Translations under genes and position numbers: made by a program
Assembly (NCBI RefSeq): GCF_026015295.1
Contig: NZ_JAPDUW010000001.1
Span: 1,550,001 to 1,614,000, forward strand
DNA from: Segatella copri
Lineage (GTDB): Bacteria > Bacteroidota > Bacteroidia > Bacteroidales > Bacteroidaceae
Direction: 5' to 3'
Length of the DNA: 64,000 nucleotides
Shown: piece after piece, positions 16,632-25,487 of the stretch
Layout of the letters: each line of letters opens with the position of its first letter
Position numbering within the stretch: the stretch's first letter is position 1
The notes under the pieces: generated by a model
Told to the model about the DNA's origin: nothing
The model's input: the letters and a program-made list of their open reading frames with translations, nothing else
Databases searched by the model: none

Positions 16632-17086
16632 ATAAGAATAACGATAACAAGATAAAACTGACATTTCACCCTGCGGAATTCGGAACAAAGATACCTATTC
16701 CGCTGGCAGAGCAAAGCGTAAAGGCAGGCTTCCCTTCGCCGGCACAAGACTATATGGAGGGAGAGATAGACCTCAACGATATTCTGGTTCGCCATCGTGA
16801 GGCCACCTTCTACGTGCGCATATCTGGCGACAGCATGCAGGATGCAGGCATTCTGGACGGTGATCTCGCTGTAGTTGACCGGCAGATAGAACCCTCAAAC
16901 GGCAATTTCGTCATCGCCTTCGTAGATGGCGAATTCACCATCAAGCAGTTCAAGATGGACGAGAGCGGCACCTTCGGCTGGCTCATCCCATGGAACAAAA
17001 ACTTCTCTCCTATCCGGGTAGATGAAACCAACCGATTCATGATTTGGGGCGTGGTTACCTATGTAATTCATCAAATTGCAGAATAA
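16628..17086 (+). CDS. umuD: UmuD, LexA-like autoprotease subunit of Pol V
   Basis: 152 aa, peptidase S24. The predicted self-cleavage bond is Ala33-Gly34 in [11 protein letters not shown]. The catalytic serine is Ser69 in GDSM and the lysine is Lys106 in FTIKQF. RecA-stimulated cleavage would give UmuD', the active Pol V partner. The ATG overlaps the umuC stop (ATGA), so translation is coupled. The order umuC-umuD is the reverse of E. coli umuDC and is common in Bacteroidota. Confidence 0.92.
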   Translation: MNKNNDNKIKLTFHPAEFGTKIPIPLAEQSVKAGFPSPAQDYMEGEIDLNDILVRHREATFYVRISGDSMQDAGILDGDLAVVDRQIEPSNGNFVIAFVDGEFTIKQFKMDESGTFGWLIPWNKNFSPIRVDETNRFMIWGVVTYVIHQIAE

Positions 17087-17110
17087 TTCATCTTTTTCTA
17101 CCCATCTTCC

Positions 17111-17141
17111 TTTGCCTCCTCATCAAAAAGTTGTACCTTTG
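17111..17141 (+). promoter_or_regulatory. Consensus Bacteroidota promoter before ndh
   Basis: TTTG at 17111-17114, a spacer of exactly 19 bp, then TACCTTTG at 17134-17141. This is the textbook -33/-7 arrangement of the phylum and one of the clearest promoters in the window. Confidence 0.75.
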
Positions 17142-17236
17142 CAGTCGAATTTTCAGCAAGAACCAGGCATTACGCCTTATAGAGAACAGAATTTTCAGCA
17201 AATATATGTAATTAATATGTAAAAACAGCAGTAGTT

Positions 17237-18610
17237 ATGAGCATTAATATCAAGAGAAATCAGTTGAAGAGAGTAGTTATCGTAGGTGGCGGACTCGGTG
17301 GTCTTCGTTTGGCAGAAGACCTCTGCAATTCAAACCTGCAGGTGGTGTTGATCGATAAGAACAATTTCCATCAGTTCCCTCCGCTTATCTATCAGATAGC
17401 CTCAGCAGGTATCGACCCAAGCTCCATCTCCTTCCCTTTCCGCCAGATTTTCCGCAAGCGCAAGAACTTCTACTTCCGCATGGCAGAGGCGAGAGCCGTA
17501 TTCCCAGACAAGAAGATTCTGCAGACTTCCATCGGTAAGATTGAGTACGATTACCTGGTGTTCGCAGCAGGAACCACTACCAATTTCTATGGCAATGCCA
17601 ACATCGAGAAGTGGGCTATTCCGATGAAGACCGTTTCAGAGGCAATGGGATTGCGCAACGCCGTGCTGAGTAACCTGGAGCGTGCATTGACCTGTGCCAC
17701 AGAAGAGGAGCGACAGGAACTCCTGAACGTGGTCATTGTGGGCGGTGGTGCCACAGGTGTGGAGATAGCCGGAGCCCTCTCTGAAATGAAGCGCTACGTG
17801 ATTCCTTACGATTATCCGGATATGGACTCCTCTCTGATGCACATCTATCTCCTGGAAGCGGGCGACAGACTGCTCGCCGGAATGTCACAGGACTCTTCCA
17901 AGAAAGCATACGATTTCCTCACAAGCATGGGTGTGGATGTGCAGTTTGGCAAAATGGTAACCGACTACAAGGACCATAAGGTACTGATGAAGGATGGTCA
18001 GGAGATTCCTACCCGCACCTTCCTCTGGGTATCAGGTGTAAAGGCACAGCCTATCACGGGTATTGATGGCGACCATCTGGGTCGTGGTTTCCGCATCGTG
18101 GTAGATGAATTCAACCGCATCCCTGGCATGGACGGTCTCTTCGCCATCGGCGACCAATGTATCCAGACCACAGACCCAGCTTATCCTGGCGGTCACCCAC
18201 AGTTGGCTCAGGTAGCCATTCAGCAGGCAGCACTTCTGGCTAAGAATATCCAGAAGATTGCCGAGGGAGCCACTGATTCCCAGCTCAAGCCTTTCCGCTA
18301 CAAGAACCTGGGTTCTATGGCTACCATCGGAAGACACAAGGCTGTAGTAGAGCTTGGCAAGTTCCACAGCCAGGGCTTCTTTGCCTGGGTATTGTGGCTG
18401 GTGGTTCACCTCCGCTCCATCCTTGGCGTAAAGAACAAGGTAATGGTAATGCTCAACTGGCTCTGGAAGTACGTAAGCTATAACGATTCTATCCGAATGA
18501 TTACCTACGCCACCAAGCCTAAGGAAGTGCGCGACCGATTAAAGCGTGAACAGACCACTCACCTCGGCACCGACTTGCTGGAGAATGAAGAAGAGGAAGA
18601 GGAAGCTTAA
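17237..18610 (+). CDS. ndh: Type II NADH:quinone oxidoreductase (NDH-2)
   Basis: 457 aa. Two dinucleotide folds are visible: VVIVGGGLGG near residue 14 for FAD, and VVIVGGGATGVEIAGAL near residue 175 for NADH. The later GLFAIGDQC is the FAD-binding Asp motif, and LAQVAIQQA with the C-terminal WLVVHLRSILGVKNK stretch provides the membrane-associated end of NDH-2. It oxidises NADH and passes electrons to menaquinone without pumping protons. The protein ends in an acidic tail (NEEEEEEA). Own promoter and terminator, so monocistronic. Confidence 0.9.
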   Translation: MSINIKRNQLKRVVIVGGGLGGLRLAEDLCNSNLQVVLIDKNNFHQFPPLIYQIASAGIDPSSISFPFRQIFRKRKNFYFRMAEARAVFPDKKILQTSIGKIEYDYLVFAAGTTTNFYGNANIEKWAIPMKTVSEAMGLRNAVLSNLERALTCATEEERQELLNVVIVGGGATGVEIAGALSEMKRYVIPYDYPDMDSSLMHIYLLEAGDRLLAGMSQDSSKKAYDFLTSMGVDVQFGKMVTDYKDHKVLMKDGQEIPTRTFLWVSGVKAQPITGIDGDHLGRGFRIVVDEFNRIPGMDGLFAIGDQCIQTTDPAYPGGHPQLAQVAIQQAALLAKNIQKIAEGATDSQLKPFRYKNLGSMATIGRHKAVVELGKFHSQGFFAWVLWLVVHLRSILGVKNKVMVMLNWLWKYVSYNDSIRMITYATKPKEVRDRLKREQTTHLGTDLLENEEEEEEA

Positions 18611-18656
18611 GATAAGGCGATAGATTAAGCTTAAATGCTTAAAATAAAGAGATAGA

Positions 18657-18698
18657 AAACGGGTGTATCATTCAATAATATAGATGATACACCCGTTT
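18657..18698 (+). terminator. Terminator after ndh
   Basis: Perfect 15-bp arms (AAACGGGTGTATCAT and its complement, 18657-18671 and 18684-18698) followed by TTTCTTTT. It lies between convergent genes. Confidence 0.88.
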
Positions 18699-18759
18699 CT
18701 TTTACACTGTTTTCTGAAAATAGCTTCTTTTATGCAGATTCCTGAAGCCGATACCTTTA

Positions 18760-19767
18760 TTAAGTAGATTCCCTTATCACTGTTTCACCTCTCAATGCAA
18801 TTTCCTCTATCCTTCTATAACCATCGGCAATATGCTCCAGCAGCAGTCGGCAACTTTCCTGCGCCATTTTCTCAATAGGCTGCTCCACTACCGTCAACTG
18901 AGGATGAACTAAGGTAGCCAGAGCTGTGCCAGACATGCAGCAAAGTGCCACATCCTCCGGAATGCGCAAGCCACGTTTCTGGATAGCACTCTTGGCTCCC
19001 AAAACAGCAGTCTCCGTAAAGCCAAAGACCGCATCAAAGGGCACATTCTTCTCCAGGAAACGCTCCATCACCCAACTACCCTCTTCAGCCGACAATGCTG
19101 GCGACAAGACATCTTGCGCCTGATACTCTATATGAAACTTTTCCAGCGCATCCCGATAGCCCCTCAATCGTTCATAGCTGTTTCGGATATAAGCAGGTCC
19201 CGGGATATGAATAATATGCTTATACCCCTTGCGCAACAAAGTCTCCACCATGAAAAACGACATGATGTAATCGTCCATGTGCACCTGTGAAGCCTTTACC
19301 TTCTCCACCGTTCTATCGAAAAACACGATGGGAATGCCCCTTTCTATCACCTTATTATATAGGTCCACATTATGCTCCTTATCGCATGCACTCATCAGGA
19401 TGCCATCCACACGCAGCTGCTCCATCATCAGAATGTTCTCTCTCTCCTGCTCAGGATTCTCGTTAGAGATGGCAATCATTACCTTATACCCCTGCTTGCG
19501 CAAGATGGCTTGAGCATCATTGATAAAGGTCATATAGAACGTTGTTACGATTTCGGGAATGATGATGCCGATGTTATGAGTACTCTGCTGGCGAAAGTTC
19601 ACAGCCAGTTCGTTGCGATGATAGCCCATCCGCTCGGCAGTTGCCAATATCTTCTGCAAGGTTTCCGCCTTCACATTACCCGTATCTCCCGAAAGAGCAC
19701 GCGAAACGGTGGACTTGGAAATCCCCAACTCCCTTGCAATGTCCATGATGGTTACATATTTTGCCAT
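18760..19767 (-). CDS. LacI family transcriptional regulator of the sugar cluster
   Basis: 335 aa from the ATG at 19765-19767. The longer open frame to 19977 runs through the operator region with an Arg/Phe-rich non-protein sequence. Residues 4-25 hold the LacI helix-turn-helix (VTIMDIARELGISKSTVSRALSGD), followed by a periplasmic-binding-protein-like sensor domain (NIGIIIPEI, then VDGILMSACD and DAVFGFTETAV). The ligand is probably the sugar or polyol handled by the divergent cluster at 20049-24909. Three tandem GGGAACGGTTGCG sites upstream of its start and three related sites before the kinase are its likely operators. Confidence 0.88.
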   Translation of the reverse strand: MAKYVTIMDIARELGISKSTVSRALSGDTGNVKAETLQKILATAERMGYHRNELAVNFRQQSTHNIGIIIPEIVTTFYMTFINDAQAILRKQGYKVMIAISNENPEQERENILMMEQLRVDGILMSACDKEHNVDLYNKVIERGIPIVFFDRTVEKVKASQVHMDDYIMSFFMVETLLRKGYKHIIHIPGPAYIRNSYERLRGYRDALEKFHIEYQAQDVLSPALSAEEGSWVMERFLEKNVPFDAVFGFTETAVLGAKSAIQKRGLRIPEDVALCCMSGTALATLVHPQLTVVEQPIEKMAQESCRLLLEHIADGYRRIEEIALRGETVIREST

Positions 19768-19852
19768 ATCTCTTTTTGGTTTCTTGTTATATGTGCCTGC
19801 AAAGATACTTATTTTCCACGAAAGCAACAACAAAAAACAGAGAAATCTTTTT

Positions 19853-19948
19853 GGGAACGGTTGCGGAAAATGGGAACGGTTGCGGGAACGGTTGCGAAAA
19901 AAGAGTCGATTTTTTTCTTGTTTCTTCTGCAAAATCGTTCTATCTTTG
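19853..19948 (+). promoter_or_regulatory. Triple LacI-type operator and promoter of the symporter gene
   Basis: Three identical 13-mers GGGAACGGTTGCG lie at 19853-19865, 19872-19884 and 19884-19896, in the gap between the divergent repressor and symporter genes. The -7 box TATCTTTG is at 19941-19948, with CTTG 20 bp upstream. The central CG with flanking GGAA and TTGC resembles a LacI-family half-palindrome. Sites are in direct orientation, the last two overlapping by one base. Confidence 0.7.
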
Positions 19949-20048
19949 CAACGTGAAAAGGAAAAACGATTTCTCAAATCGCTCTATTCCTACACAAAAC
20001 AAAGAATAAACAACATTAAGTATCACAATCAAACCTAAAAAAAGAAAT

Positions 20049-21443
20049 ATGGAACAAGATTCTAAATTTCAAGCGAACACTTCGCTAGAGAACAATTCAC
20101 AGGGAAAGGTTCCCTTCATCAGTAAGCTCGCCTATGGTATGGGCGATGTGGGCTGCAACTTCAGTTGGATGTTCGTGGGCAATTTCCTCATGATTTTCTA
20201 CACCGATGTGTTCGGAATCAGCATGAGTGCCGTAGCAACCCTGATGCTTGTTTCCCGATTCTGGGATGCCATCAACGACCCCATCATCGGCACACTTACC
20301 GACAAGACCCACACCCGATGGGGACGATTCCGCCCATGGCTGCTCTTCGGAGCTCCTATCACGGCACTGGTACTGATACTCACCTTCTGGGCACATCCGG
20401 AATGGAGCCAGACCGCCAAGATTATCTATATGGCAGTAACCTACTGCATCCTGGTACTGGGATATACCTGCGTGAACCTGCCTTACGGCACACTCTGCGG
20501 AGCCATGACGCAAGACATCGATGAGAGAGCCAAGCTCAACACCAGCCGTTCGGTGAGCGCCATGATGGCCATCGGAGTAATCAACATCGTAACCGTTCCG
20601 CTCATCAGCTGGTTTGGCGCAGGTGATACAAAATATGGTTATCTGGCTGTGGCTGTACTCTACGGCATCATCTTCGCTGCCTGCCATCTGTTCTGTTTCC
20701 ACAAGACCAAGGAAGTGGTAGAAGTTCCTGTGGGACAGAAGCTCCCTCTAAAGGTGCAGCTACGCTCCGTGATGAAGAACAAGCCCTATCTGCTCGCCCT
20801 CTTAGGACAGTTGCTCTTCGGTTTCATCCACTACGGACGCAACGCCGACATGCTCTACTATTTCACTTATGTAGAAGGTTCGGCAACGCTCTTCTCCTAC
20901 TATTCCATGGCCATCATCGTGCCAAGCATCATAGGTGCAGCCTGCTTCCCTCTGGTATTCAGAAAAACGGGCAACAAGGGTTTCACGGCAGCCATCTTCG
21001 CTTTCCTCACCGGTATTACGATGATAGGTCTGTACTTCTTCAGCCCTAACGGCAGCGCCATCATGTTCTATCTGTTCTCAGCTTTGTCGTGGTTCTTCTT
21101 CTCAGGCTTCAATACAGCCATCTATGCCATCATCCCCGACTGTGTGGAGTATGGCGAGTGGAAGACGGGCATCAGAAACGACGGATTCCAATACGCCTTC
21201 ATCTCGCTGGGCAACAAGATAGGAATGGCACTCGGCACATCGCTTCTCGCCATTGCCCTGGGCAGTGCAGGATATGTAAGCAACGCTGTGCAGAATCCAG
21301 AAGTATTGAACATCATGCACCACGCCTTCAGCACCATTCCGGGAGTCTTGTGGATCGTCACCGCAGGATGCCTCTGCTTCTACAAGCTCAACAAGAAGCA
21401 ATACAAGCAGATCATGACCGATCTGGAGAATAAGAAGAAATAA
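20049..21443 (+). CDS. GPH-family sugar:cation symporter
   Basis: 464 aa, about 12 membrane segments. GPH (glycoside-pentoside-hexuronide) features include KLAYGMGDVGCNFSW near the N-terminus, TDVFGIS, the SRFWDAINDPIIGTLTD cation-site helix and TRWGRFRPWLLFGA. It imports a sugar or polyol with a cation across the inner membrane. It is the first gene of the cluster running to 24909 and lies directly downstream of the triple operator. The substrate follows from the next two genes (dehydrogenase and fructokinase-like kinase), which suggest a polyol or related sugar. Confidence 0.9.
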   Translation: MEQDSKFQANTSLENNSQGKVPFISKLAYGMGDVGCNFSWMFVGNFLMIFYTDVFGISMSAVATLMLVSRFWDAINDPIIGTLTDKTHTRWGRFRPWLLFGAPITALVLILTFWAHPEWSQTAKIIYMAVTYCILVLGYTCVNLPYGTLCGAMTQDIDERAKLNTSRSVSAMMAIGVINIVTVPLISWFGAGDTKYGYLAVAVLYGIIFAACHLFCFHKTKEVVEVPVGQKLPLKVQLRSVMKNKPYLLALLGQLLFGFIHYGRNADMLYYFTYVEGSATLFSYYSMAIIVPSIIGAACFPLVFRKTGNKGFTAAIFAFLTGITMIGLYFFSPNGSAIMFYLFSALSWFFFSGFNTAIYAIIPDCVEYGEWKTGIRNDGFQYAFISLGNKIGMALGTSLLAIALGSAGYVSNAVQNPEVLNIMHHAFSTIPGVLWIVTAGCLCFYKLNKKQYKQIMTDLENKKK

Positions 21444-21503
21444 AAAAAAACGGGATCTTTCATCCCACCAACATAACAATAACAATTTCAAAACATTATA
21501 ATT

Positions 21504-22553
21504 ATGAGACAGGCAATATTGGTAGAACCAAAGCATATCGAATTCAAGGAAGTAGCAGAACCAAAGGCAGCAGACTTAACTGCTCATCAGGTTCTCGTCA
21601 ACATCAAGCGCATCGGCATCTGCGGTAGCGAGATTCACTCTTACCACGGTCTTCACCCAGCCACCTTCTACCCAGTGGTTCAGGGACATGAGTACTCTGG
21701 AGTGGTTATGGCTGTAGGCAGCGAAGTTACCGTCTGCAAGCCTGGCGACCACATCACCGCTCGCCCACAGTTGGTTTGCGGCAAGTGCAACCCTTGCAAG
21801 AGAGGACAGTATAATGTTTGTGAGCACCTGCGTGTTCAGGCTTTCCAGGCAGATGGTGCAGCACAGGATTTCTTTGTAGTAGATGACGACCGCGTGGCTA
21901 AGTTGCCGGAAGGCATGAGCCTTGACTACGGTGCCATGATTGAGCCTTCAGCCGTTGGTGCCCATGCCAGCAACCGCACCGATGTGAAGGGTAAGAATGT
22001 AGTAGTGAGCGGTGCAGGAACCATCGGCAACCTCATAGCCCAGTTCTGCATTGCTCGTGGCGCCAAGAATGTACTCATTACCGATGTAAGCGACCTCCGC
22101 CTGGCTAAGGCTCGCGAATGCGGCATCAAGCACACCCTCAACATCACCAAGAAGACCTTGAAGGAGGCAGCCCAGGAACTTTTCGGTGAGGAAGGCTATC
22201 AGGTAGGTTTCGAGGTAGCAGGTGTAGAAGTTTCCATCCGTTCGCTGATGGAGACCATCGAGAAAGGTAGCGACATCGTGGTTGTGGCAGTCTTTGCCAA
22301 GGACCCAGCCCTCAGCATGTTCTATCTGGGCGAGCATGAGTTGAGACTCATCGGTTCAATGATGTATCGCCACGAAGATTATCTCACAGCCATCGATTAC
22401 GTAAGCAAGGGCATCGTCAACCTCAAGCCACTCGTAAGCAACCGTTTTGCCTTCGAAGAATACGATGATGCCTACAAGTTTATCGACACTCATCGCGAAA
22501 CCAGCATGAAGGTTCTCATCGATTTCGAACAGAAACCTGGAGAGAAGAAGTAA
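21504..22553 (+). CDS. Zinc-dependent polyol/sugar dehydrogenase (MDR family)
   Basis: 349 aa. Catalytic zinc ligands are in GICGSEIH and GHEYSG. The structural zinc comes from the cysteines of CGKCNPCKRGQYNVC. The NAD(P) fold has SGAGTIGNLIAQF. It resembles sorbitol/L-iditol and L-threonine dehydrogenases. With a PfkB-type fructokinase next door, oxidation of a polyol to a ketose such as fructose is the best inference. It starts 60 bp after the symporter. Confidence 0.85.
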   Translation: MRQAILVEPKHIEFKEVAEPKAADLTAHQVLVNIKRIGICGSEIHSYHGLHPATFYPVVQGHEYSGVVMAVGSEVTVCKPGDHITARPQLVCGKCNPCKRGQYNVCEHLRVQAFQADGAAQDFFVVDDDRVAKLPEGMSLDYGAMIEPSAVGAHASNRTDVKGKNVVVSGAGTIGNLIAQFCIARGAKNVLITDVSDLRLAKARECGIKHTLNITKKTLKEAAQELFGEEGYQVGFEVAGVEVSIRSLMETIEKGSDIVVVAVFAKDPALSMFYLGEHELRLIGSMMYRHEDYLTAIDYVSKGIVNLKPLVSNRFAFEEYDDAYKFIDTHRETSMKVLIDFEQKPGEKK

Positions 22554-22580
22554 AGAGATAGAAGAGAAGAAACATACTGC

Positions 22581-22674
22581 AAACGATTGCAGAAATTGGA
22601 AACGATTGCGGGAACGTTTGCAGAAAGTTTAGATGATTTTTCTTTGTGAAGGTAGCTGAAAAATGCTACCTTTG
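22581..22674 (+). promoter_or_regulatory. Second triple LacI-type operator, with promoter of the kinase gene
   Basis: Three variants of the operator motif lie in the dehydrogenase-kinase gap: AAACGATTGC at 22581-22590, GGAAACGATTGCG at 22598-22610 and GGGAACGTTTGCAG at 22610-22623. A TTTG at 22643-22646 and TACCTTTG at 22667-22674 form a promoter with a 20-bp spacer. The consensus with the upstream group is GRAACGNTTGC. Confidence 0.68.
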
Positions 22675-22716
22675 CAACAGAAATCAAGTAACATCTCTAA
22701 CATTCTTAAAGTAAAA

Positions 22717-23607
22717 ATGACAATGGAAAAGAAACAATCAGTGATAGGTATCGGCGAGGCACTCTTCGATGTGCTTCCAGAAGGAAAGAAGCTAGGTGGC
22801 GCTCCAGCCAACTTTGCTTACCATGTTTCGCAGTTCGGACTCAATAGCTGTGCGGTCAGCGCAATGGGCGATGATGAGTTGGGCAAGGAACTGGAGAAGG
22901 AACTCAACGATCACCATCTCAACTATCAGATAGACAAGGTAGCCTACCCTACAGGCACCGTCCAGGTTTCACTCGATGCCAACGGCATTCCTTGCTACGA
23001 CATCAAGGAGGGAGCAGCCTGGGACAACATTCCTTACACCCCAGCCCTGGAGGATTTGGCAAAGAACTGCACCGCAGCCTGCTTCGGTTCACTGGCTCAG
23101 CGCAATGAGGTTTCCCGTAACACTATCTACCGCTTCCTCGACCACATGCCTGAGGGAGAAGGAATCCTCAAAATCTTCGATATCAATCTCCGTCAAGGCT
23201 TCTATACCAAGGAGATTATCACCGAGAGCATCAAGCGATGTAACATCCTCAAGATCAACGACGAGGAATTGATCACCGTAAGCCGCATCTTCGGCTATCC
23301 GGGCATCGACTTGGAGAATAAATGCTGGCTCCTCTTGGGCAAGTACAATCTGAAGATGCTCATTCTTACCTGCGGCGTAAACGGCAGTTATGTATTCACC
23401 CCTGGCGAAGTTTCTTTTATCGAGACACCGAAGGTGGAAGTGGCAGACACAGTGGGTGCCGGTGATTCATTCACAGGCGCATTCGTGGCAAGCATCTTGA
23501 AGGGTAAGAGCGTAAAGGAAGCTCATGAATTGGCAGTAAAGGTTTCGGCATTCGTCTGTACCCAGAACGGAGCCATGCCGGTCTTGCCAAAGGAATTTAC
23601 AAGATAA
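22717..23607 (+). CDS. PfkB family carbohydrate kinase (fructokinase-like)
   Basis: 296 aa from the ATG at 22717. An upstream in-frame ATG at 22663 lies on the promoter and is rejected. PfkB signatures are present: KLGGAPANFAYHV near residue 27 (substrate binding) and DTVGAGDSFTGAF near residue 250 (ATP and catalytic Asp). Closest in layout to ScrK/fructokinase-type enzymes, which phosphorylate the 6-OH of fructose. It would feed the ketose made by the upstream dehydrogenase into glycolysis. Its own operator-controlled promoter precedes it. Confidence 0.87.
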   Translation: MTMEKKQSVIGIGEALFDVLPEGKKLGGAPANFAYHVSQFGLNSCAVSAMGDDELGKELEKELNDHHLNYQIDKVAYPTGTVQVSLDANGIPCYDIKEGAAWDNIPYTPALEDLAKNCTAACFGSLAQRNEVSRNTIYRFLDHMPEGEGILKIFDINLRQGFYTKEIITESIKRCNILKINDEELITVSRIFGYPGIDLENKCWLLLGKYNLKMLILTCGVNGSYVFTPGEVSFIETPKVEVADTVGAGDSFTGAFVASILKGKSVKEAHELAVKVSAFVCTQNGAMPVLPKEFTR

Positions 23608-23730
23608 GCCCTTATTTGCCCAAATTATATGCAAATTATAATTATCAGTAATATATGGTTTAAGTAATTAGTTAACGTTTATAAGGTTCATAGTTAGTTA
23701 GGTTCAAAAAGTTTATTTTGTAGTAAAACC

Positions 23731-24465
23731 ATGAAAAGAATTGTAGTTATTGTTTTGATGATGGCTGCTTGCCTGGGAAACGCCCAGGCACAGCTCCATC
23801 TGAAAGCCAACGTGCAGAACAATCATCTGTGGCGTGGCATGGAAGTTTCCGACGGCATCGTCCTCCTCACCGACCTGAGCTATACGATGGCCAACGACCA
23901 CGTTACCGTGGGACTTTGGGGTGGCTGCAACTCGGAAGGCTCCTACAAGGAGTTTAACCATTATCTGAATCTGAAGGCTGGCGGTTGGGGATTCGCCCTG
24001 TGGGACACCTACAACTTCTCCCCTGGCGCCAGCTATAATAATAAGGAATACTGGAACTACTCTGCTCATACCACCGGCCGATTCCTCGATGCTACATTAA
24101 GCTACCGGTTTCAGGACGAGAAGTTTCCACTGCTCCTGAGCTGGTCAACGGTAGTCTTCGGACGCGACCGCAACAGCGACAACACGAAGCAGAAATATTC
24201 CACCTTCGCCTATGCGGAATATCCTATTTATCAGAAGGATGGCTGGAAGGTTGATGCAGGAGTAGGTGGAGCCTTCGCCCTGAACAAAGCTGGCGAGGAT
24301 GCCCACTTCTTCGGAACCACGGCAGGCATCGTTCACGTATCGCTGCAAGCCTCCCACGACCTCAAGCTCGGCAACTACACCATTCCGGTTTATGCCAAGG
24401 GCATGTGGAATCCGCAGAGCAACGAGAGCTATTTCCAGATTGGAGCAGAAATCATCCGCTTCTAA
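23731..24465 (+). CDS. Outer-membrane beta-barrel protein of the sugar cluster
   Basis: 244 aa with a signal peptide (MKRIVVIVLMMAACLGNAQA, cleavage near residue 20). The mature part alternates hydrophobic and polar residues in short strands (for example LKANVQNNHLWRGMEVS, VTVGLWGGC and a final IGAEIIRF ending in Phe), which is characteristic of outer-membrane barrels. No named family is recognised. Its place behind the symporter, dehydrogenase and kinase suggests a porin or surface channel for the same substrate. 123 bp of AT-rich DNA separate it from the kinase. Confidence 0.65.
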   Translation: MKRIVVIVLMMAACLGNAQAQLHLKANVQNNHLWRGMEVSDGIVLLTDLSYTMANDHVTVGLWGGCNSEGSYKEFNHYLNLKAGGWGFALWDTYNFSPGASYNNKEYWNYSAHTTGRFLDATLSYRFQDEKFPLLLSWSTVVFGRDRNSDNTKQKYSTFAYAEYPIYQKDGWKVDAGVGGAFALNKAGEDAHFFGTTAGIVHVSLQASHDLKLGNYTIPVYAKGMWNPQSNESYFQIGAEIIRF

Positions 24466-24519
24466 ATCTTCAATACACAAAAAGTTTTATCATAACAATC
24501 ATCTAAACACAGATTCATT

Positions 24520-24909
24520 ATGAAAATCAAAGATTTTACAACAGGTGTGCAGCACATCGGCATTCCTACCAACGACATCAACAAGACCATTGAGTTTTAT
24601 CATGCCTTGGGCTTCGAGACAGCCCTCCGCACAGTGAACGGCACCGAGGAAGTAGCCTTTCTCCAGCTCCACAATCTCATCATCGAGACCTATCAGAACC
24701 ATCAGGCAAAGATGGAATATGGGGCCATCGACCACATCGCCATCGATGTAAAGAACATAGAGAATCTCTTCCTGGTAGTGAAGGAAGCAGGAACCTTCAA
24801 GATGCTGGATCAGCAGGTAAATGGTCTTCCATTCTGGGAGAACGGCGTAAAGTTCTTCACCATCGAGGGGCCAAACAAGGAGAAAATCGAGTTCTGCGAG
24901 AAACTATAA
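24520..24909 (+). CDS. VOC (glyoxalase/bleomycin resistance) family protein
   Basis: 129 aa with the two beta-alpha-beta-beta-beta modules of the vicinal oxygen chelate fold: VQHIGIPTNDINKTIEFYHALGF, then DHIAIDVKNIENLFLVVKE and a closing FFTIEGPNKEKIEFCEKL. Likely metal ligands are His14, the Glu in the first module, His near residue 70 and a C-terminal Glu. The reaction is unknown; sugar-linked VOC proteins can act as isomerases or lyases. It lies 54 bp after the barrel gene and ends the cluster. Confidence 0.82.
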   Translation: MKIKDFTTGVQHIGIPTNDINKTIEFYHALGFETALRTVNGTEEVAFLQLHNLIIETYQNHQAKMEYGAIDHIAIDVKNIENLFLVVKEAGTFKMLDQQVNGLPFWENGVKFFTIEGPNKEKIEFCEKL

Positions 24910-24972
24910 TCAGCAGCATATTCTTTTAGATAAAAAACAGATGACTATAGCTATATAAGAGAGAAGAATGAC

Positions 24973-25038
24973 GAAAGTCCAGCTTGGAGCCTTTTTATAC
25001 TTTTTATAAGAGAGGCATCCGAGTTGGACTTTCTTTTT
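24973..25038 (+). terminator. Terminator of the sugar cluster
   Basis: Arms 24973-24987 and 25019-25033 pair over 15 positions in plus-strand RNA, with two wobbles (GAAAGTCCAGCTTGG against CCGAGTTGGACTTTC), followed by TTTTT. Confidence 0.78.
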
Positions 25039-25090
25039 TCATTTTCCTCAGGAGGAATATAATATGGTTTTCCTTGATACTCCAGGGATA

Positions 25091-25423
25091 TTAATGATGC
25101 TCAGGCACAATGGCGAGATACACCAGATCATGATCTGTGAGATTCTCCATATAATGAGCGTGGTTCATAGGACAATAATGCACCTGTCCCTGTCGAACCT
25201 CTTCTACGGTATCATCATAATGGAAAGTAGCAGTGCCGCTTACCACATAGATAATCTCGCAGTTGCCCTCGTGAGTATGAAGACCAGTTGATGCACCCGG
25301 ACGCAAGGTAGAATACATAATCTTCACCTTGTCATCCACATAGTTACGAGTATCGAGTTTACCCTGTCCACCCTTGAAGCCCTCCAAATGAGCCTCAGCA
25401 ATCTTTTCGAAATCTATTACCAT
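25091..25423 (-). CDS. Cupin-domain protein
   Basis: 110 aa. Cupin motif 1 is GASTGLHTHEGNCEIIYVVSG, with two His and a Glu as metal ligands. Motif 2 is HYCPMNHAHYMENL, with the last His. Single-domain cupins of this size bind a metal and often act as isomerases or small-molecule sensors; the substrate is not known. A NUDIX gene lies 64 bp downstream on the same strand relative to their shared direction (NUDIX first, cupin second). Confidence 0.82.
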   Translation of the reverse strand: MVIDFEKIAEAHLEGFKGGQGKLDTRNYVDDKVKIMYSTLRPGASTGLHTHEGNCEIIYVVSGTATFHYDDTVEEVRQGQVHYCPMNHAHYMENLTDHDLVYLAIVPEHH

Positions 25424-25487
25424 CTTTATAATGTTTATTGTTTAATGTCTAATATTTACTTGGCTTTTATAAAAGAAGCCCTGCAGC

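Noticed and set aside
19768..19977. N-terminal extension of the LacI regulator
   Set aside because: It crosses the operator and promoter region and gives an Arg/Phe-rich non-domain sequence.
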